64,000 bases of DNA from Isoetes taiwanensis (lineage: Eukaryota; Streptophyta; Lycopodiopsida; Isoetales; Isoetaceae): positions 1,562,656-1,626,655 of the forward strand of contig JAJEKV010000094.1 of the NCBI GenBank assembly GCA_021234155.1, in the 5' to 3' direction. Positions 59,986-64,000 of this stretch are shown piece by piece. The notes under the pieces were generated by a model that searched no databases, was not told where the DNA came from, and saw nothing but the letters and a program-made list of their open reading frames with translations. Position 1 is the first letter of the stretch; each line of letters starts with the position of its first letter. The position numbers and the translations under genes were made by a program.

Positions 59986-61799
59986 AGAACAAGAATGTTG
60001 ACAGGAGAAGAATCAAAATTAGTGCCTTGGAAATGCACGTGTTCTGAATGTTCATAGCTATGGTTCTTGCCTGCAGCTCCATGTCAGGTTCTAAGGTTCT
60101 TGATGGACATCTCTCTGCATTTCTGGACAGTACACAAAGCTTCCTTCAGATATGTTGTGCTACAATGAGCTTTTCATCACATTGTTCCTATGTGTTGAAC
60201 TATTAGTACAAGGCTCAATTAGATTTTTGCTCCAACAATTAACTATTGGTAGTCATAAACATAGTAACTATATTGTAAATTAGCCAGTTTCATAAAATCT
60301 AAAAGCAAATCGGGCATATCTGAAAACAAAATAGGGATTTATGCAAGGCAACATGAAGAAGTAGATGATCCTGACATGTATAAGCAAGCAGTGTGAGGCA
60401 TCTTGCTTGCCATCTCGCTTTTCTATACATTTATTAATGATTCGGGCAAAGGCACATCGTTGGCTTTCGTGAAATAGTAAATCATTCTTCTAGGTATTGC
60501 AAATACATTAGTAAGTTTTAGCTAAAGCCTATCATGTTCTCGAGGATCAAATCGTCACATCGATGATAGAAAAAGGCTGAGCATTCATGAAGCTTGGAAT
60601 TGCTTAACATATAGAAGGAAATGTTTAAGGAAAGTTTTGATTTTTTGAAGCTTGTTGGTCGATTAAGTAGTTGTTCTACAATGGGGGACACAATTGGACC
60701 CTATTGCTAACCAATGACGTAAAAATGCTACGTTTTTAGTCCTCGGACATAAGCCAAGGTAATGTTCGAAAAATGATGAACACATTCGCATTAATCGGGC
60801 TATAGTTTCAACAATGGCCATGGTGTATTAAGGATATTATCTTTAAAGATCCAATCTCTTATTAGAATGTCAACTAGAGTACTAGAACCTTCACGGTTAT
60901 TAAACAGGGATACTAGAAATAGACACCATCATTTTGCAAGAAATGGATATTGGTTGTGAGCTCTAGTTTCATCGTGCATCATGTTTCATGATTACCGACA
61001 AAGTTGTATGCATATGCACAACTAATTTGTTAATGACCTTGCGGGCTTAGGAAAAATGCTTAACTATTGGATTTCTTAACTAGCACATCATTTGGAAATA
61101 CACAAATACGATGTAGTCCACCAGGGCTATGAACAATATAATTTAGTGGCGGTAAAGGTGAGATTTGTCTCCAAAAATGCGACAATTCCTATTGCATGCA
61201 CAATGATGCATAATAACCGATGTAAACCATCTTTAAAATTTCGCAAGCCTTGTAAATAATCAACTTCCATTTATACAGTTGCTTAATCAACTTCAATCCC
61301 CAATAATTTAAAATCTTGCTTGCAAATATGCTAGCATAATAGACGAGGGCGGCGGGGACAAAGTATAAATTAACAACATTGCCTATCACGGCAAGCACAT
61401 GACAAAATAATTATTGAGAAACATGTCAATATGTTAACCTATGCCTTTATATAAACCATTGTGATAGATCATTTTTCGCTTCCACAAATTACTCAATTCA
61501 ATCATAGTTGTATAATCAATCGGCACTTTATATGCATAATAAATGTGATATTCAAAGAATAAACTTAAACTTCTCTTTGTTTATTCGAGGTTGCCGCCTT
61601 AGAACCTACCGCTTAAAACTAAGAAATTTGTATTTGTTTGATTGTGCGAGAAGCAATGAACATGTGAATAAATTAACTTACATTTCTAATGGGTTTCATT
61701 ATAAACCCACAATTTTAGCTTTGATTGTCAAGATGACAAAGGTGTTAAATGGCACTGTCCTAGAGATGGTCCATCGTGCCAACAGGTAAAGCATAAATA

Positions 61800-61950
61800 A
61801 GTACTTGGCGGGGCATGTGCTTATATGCTCATGCAACTCATGTTAAAATATTAATAATTTAAGGAACATGTCCTTACAAGTTGCAACAAACCATGTGCTT
61901 TTACAACTTGCACTTGTGCTATAAAAGCCATAGTGCTAGATCCGTAAACA
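61800..61950 (+). promoter_or_regulatory. Promoter of microprotein copy 5 (TATAAAA at 61920-61926)
   Basis: GGGCATGTGCTTATATGC, AACATGTCCTTACAAGTTGC, ACCATGTGCTTTTACAACTT, GTGCTATAAAAGCC, AGTGCTAGATCC. It is a well-preserved module with intact TATA, about 85 nt before the ATG. Confidence 0.65.
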
Positions 61951-62010
61951 AAGATCCTCTTCTTCTCTTTTTCAATTCTCAACTCCGGGATTCTTCTCTA
62001 GAGCTCGGCT

Positions 62011-62213
62011 ATGGGCCCCCAAGTGAAAAAGGCGGCACCTGAGAGGTCAAGTGAAGTCGCAATAGCTTTGAGCTCATAGGTTCGATCGTATCCGTGCTTC
62101 TCAAGTTCGCATTCTAGTGGCTCCTCGCTTTACATCTCAAGATTCGGTTTAGATTGCTCTTCTTACATGAGCGGACTCTGTTGAGAGCCGATTTAATTTG
62201 TGGCATGGATTAA
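62011..62213 (+). pseudogene. Microprotein copy 5, frameshifted (counterpart of copy 2)
   Basis: It aligns over its length with copy 2 but is about 22 nt shorter, with several shifts: AGCAGGCACGCAGG became AGGCGGCACCTGAG, CTGCAATAG became TCGCAATAG, AATCAGGTTCAGATTG became ATTCGGTTTAGATTG. The end TTTAATTTGTGGCATGG is kept. Promoter and TATA are intact. Losses again fall on CAG/CTG words, so sequence error is a real alternative to gene death. Confidence 0.6.
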
Positions 62214-62550
62214 GGAGCCCCAAATCTTACCCGACTCCATCTTTGTTCTTCAATGTCCATGGCCATGGCCTGGCCGCACCATATCTGATGCTAGCTTTGT
62301 TAATTCCTTTTAATGGAGATCCACCCAAAGGAATGGTCGTTAAAAAAAATCTGCAAAGTCCTCTTCCATCTTCCCTGCGGATATGTTCACCCCAGTGCTA
62401 AATGATTTTGATCCTCAATGTTCTTATATGTTGAAAATCAATATAATAAGGTCTTTGCTCCAATTTTCGCTGATTTAAATGGCAAAGTCCAATTGAATAT
62501 TATTAGTAATTGATTTTGTTATTGATAAAATTTTTCTTGCAATTGATAGC

Positions 62551-62741
62551 TTAGCAATAGATGAAAGCATACCATGTCACGAAATCGATTATCAAATTTT
62601 AACAGACTACAGTTAAGGATCTGAACGTCCCTCAAGCTAGGTCGAAAATAGCTTGTTGTTAAAGGAAGATCTTGGCATCATCGTAGTAATGGAGAGATAT
62701 TGGTGAAGCAAATATTTACATGTTTCATTGGACCCTTAGAA
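62551..62741. repeat. 190-bp direct repeat, copy A
   Basis: TTAGCAATAGATGAAAGCAT ... GACCCTTAGAA; the second copy is at 63403-63595. It may be a local duplication, as both are followed by different DNA. Confidence 0.75.
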
Positions 62742-63402
62742 GGTAGCAAACGTTAACCATTTGAGTTTCAAGGTCATTACTACAGTTTGCCAATACAAAC
62801 CTCAATTCATACAAAAGTTGTCCCATCTCTTGTTGCTACTTATCAAAAAAAAAAATGCATATTAGAGTAAGAAACTTATCAATCAATTATGAAACTTACT
62901 ATTATGAAATACCAATAGCATTCATTCAAGAAATTCGCCCGGGTGCAGCCTACTACCATAGAAATTTTAGCTGGGCCGAGGAAGACGAACTGCCTCTCGT
63001 AGATTGCTTTCTTGTTGAATGTTTCACGACCTAGAGTGCTATAAGAGCTAGTATGAATTTAGAGACACTTGATGCACTTATGCTAATGTCATTATAGGAT
63101 GCACCATTTGAGTCCTTAGATTGGCAAACATGTTTTAAGGATTGGTATGAAGCAAAAGAAGCAATGCCGCTTGTTAATTGATCAATTTGTGTTTCTAAAA
63201 CTTACTCATGTAGTCTTTTTTTTTGTACGTTATTATATAGCACGTGCATTTTCTATGTATTTTTATTAAAAATTTGGATTCTCGTCATTTTTAATTTTTT
63301 GTCCTGGCATATAAAAGGTTGAAATTTGAGAACTTTTCACATCATGCGAAAAGGCATAAAATATTTTCCCCGGCCCTTCAAAACCGTCAAATTTACACAC
63401 TG
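62742..63402. other. DNA between the 190-bp repeats, with a hAT C-terminal scrap
   Basis: Mostly AT-rich. At 63030-63180 the plus frame reads RASMNLETLDALMLMSL, a stop, then DAPFESLDWQTCFKDWYEAK, matching the dimerisation end of hAT transposases of the ZNF862-like type (R.SM..ETL.ALM). No upstream transposase is recognisable. Confidence 0.45.
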
Positions 63403-63595
63403 TTAGCAATAGATGAAAGCATACCATGTCCTGAAATTAGATTATCAAATTTTAAGAGACTATAATGAAGGAACTGAACGTCCCTCAAGCTAGGACAAAA
63501 ATAGCTTGTTGTTAAAGGAAGATCTTGGCATCATCGTAGCAATGGAGAGAGATTGGTGAAGCAAATATGTACATATTTCATATTGACCCTTAGAA
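63403..63595. repeat. 190-bp direct repeat, copy B
   Basis: Second copy of 62551-62741, with scattered substitutions, ending in an A-run at 63593-63602. Confidence 0.75.
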
Positions 63596-63602
63596 AAAAA
63601 AA

Positions 63603-64000
63603 GCGCTGGTCAGCTGCGTTTCTTTAGGTATAGCTTCCCACCCCACAAGCCTAAGCTCGTGAACCTAACCATCTTCCATGTCTAGACATAAGTCACTCCT
63701 CTAACCTACAATGACTTAGGGCAGGTTTTTCACACATCAACTATCCGTCGATTTTCAAGCTACACCCGTCGATTTTCCGTTGATCCTAACCTTGGATCAA
63801 GATTTTCGGGATGGATAAGCAGCATTGTTTGGTAAATGTGGGCCTCTAGTTCATTGACAGGTATAGGCATTTATTTGTTTGGAGTTCACTACTTATTGAA
63901 GGGTTTGGCATTGGTTTCTCAATCGACGCTTCTTCCTCCTAGCAATTTCTTTCCATCATTCATTGAACCCATGCAAGGGAAAGGCTTCTTCCTTCATAGA
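63603..64000. other. Window end, nothing recognised
   Basis: CCGTCGATTTTC occurs twice within 30 bases (about 63745-63778). No ORF, promoter or repeat family was recognised. Confidence 0.5.

Larger units (their letters stand above)
54880..62550. repeat. Segmental duplication unit III
   Basis: It matches unit I in 54880-58250 and unit II in 55919-62550. It carries the hAT relic, a fused X gene, the micro-ORF, and the counterparts of microprotein genes 1 and 2. Unlike unit II it has lost about 2 kb between X-alpha and X-beta. It has gained a TATA duplication (58490-58626), a hairpin insertion (59203-59514) and a short LINE end (59904-59985). Confidence 0.8.

Noticed and set aside
62551-63595. 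190-bp direct repeats as LTRs of a small retrotransposon
   Set aside because: No TG...CA ends, primer site or polypurine tract. The DNA between holds only a hAT scrap, so a local duplication is more likely.

Overview
The window reads as nuclear DNA of a land plant with a large, transposon-packed genome. The signs are plant-type L1 elements, a plant Copia element with a tRNA-iMet-like primer site, hAT transposase relics of the plant zinc-finger-862-like kind, TATA and RY promoter words, and long pure (GA)n tracts. A seed-free vascular plant such as a fern is plausible, but that is inference. No prokaryotic, organellar or CRISPR feature is present, and nearly every long ORF is a relic or a shadow.

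Region by region. 1-0.4 kb: probable 3' end of an LTR element (polypurine tract plus LTR start). 0.8-1.7 kb: GC-rich unrecognised segment. 1.7-3.7 kb: nothing recognised. 3.7-25.6 kb: a head-to-tail series of six minus-strand non-LTR retrotransposons (E1-E6). All but E6 abut at their 5' ends on the GA microsatellite that tails the next element. E4 is nearly full length (ORF1, endonuclease, RT) but is split by a nested plant L1 (about 12.46-18.04 kb). 25.6-29.4 kb: low-complexity and unrecognised DNA, then exons of an Atos/FAM214-like gene. 29.4-46 kb and 54.9-62.5 kb: three related segmental-duplication units (I from 29.5 kb, II from 36.4 kb, III from 54.9 kb) that differ by datable insertions and deletions. 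46.35-51.88 kb: a complete but decayed Copia element with two LTRs and a near-perfect 5-bp target duplication. 52.6-55.7 kb: a hAT transposase relic split by another LINE (E8).

The most interesting non-transposon content lies in the duplicated units. Three intact 225-nt ORFs (40696, 43057, 45459) encode a 74-residue basic, serine-rich microprotein family that I cannot assign, each with its own TATA-type promoter; two decayed copies lie at 58627 and 62011 and a fragment at 45745. A related promoter module at three further sites precedes a different short ORF of 25-32 codons, predicted to be a hydrophobic micropeptide, whose reading frame survives in all three copies. An unrecognised minus-strand gene (X-alpha and X-beta) is also duplicated, and has become an alpha/beta chimera in unit III.

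Two cautions apply. Units II and III show systematic changes of CAG/CTG in parts of unit III, which may be a methylation-related base-calling artefact, so frameshifts there may not be real. All family assignments come from motif reading alone; no database search was run.
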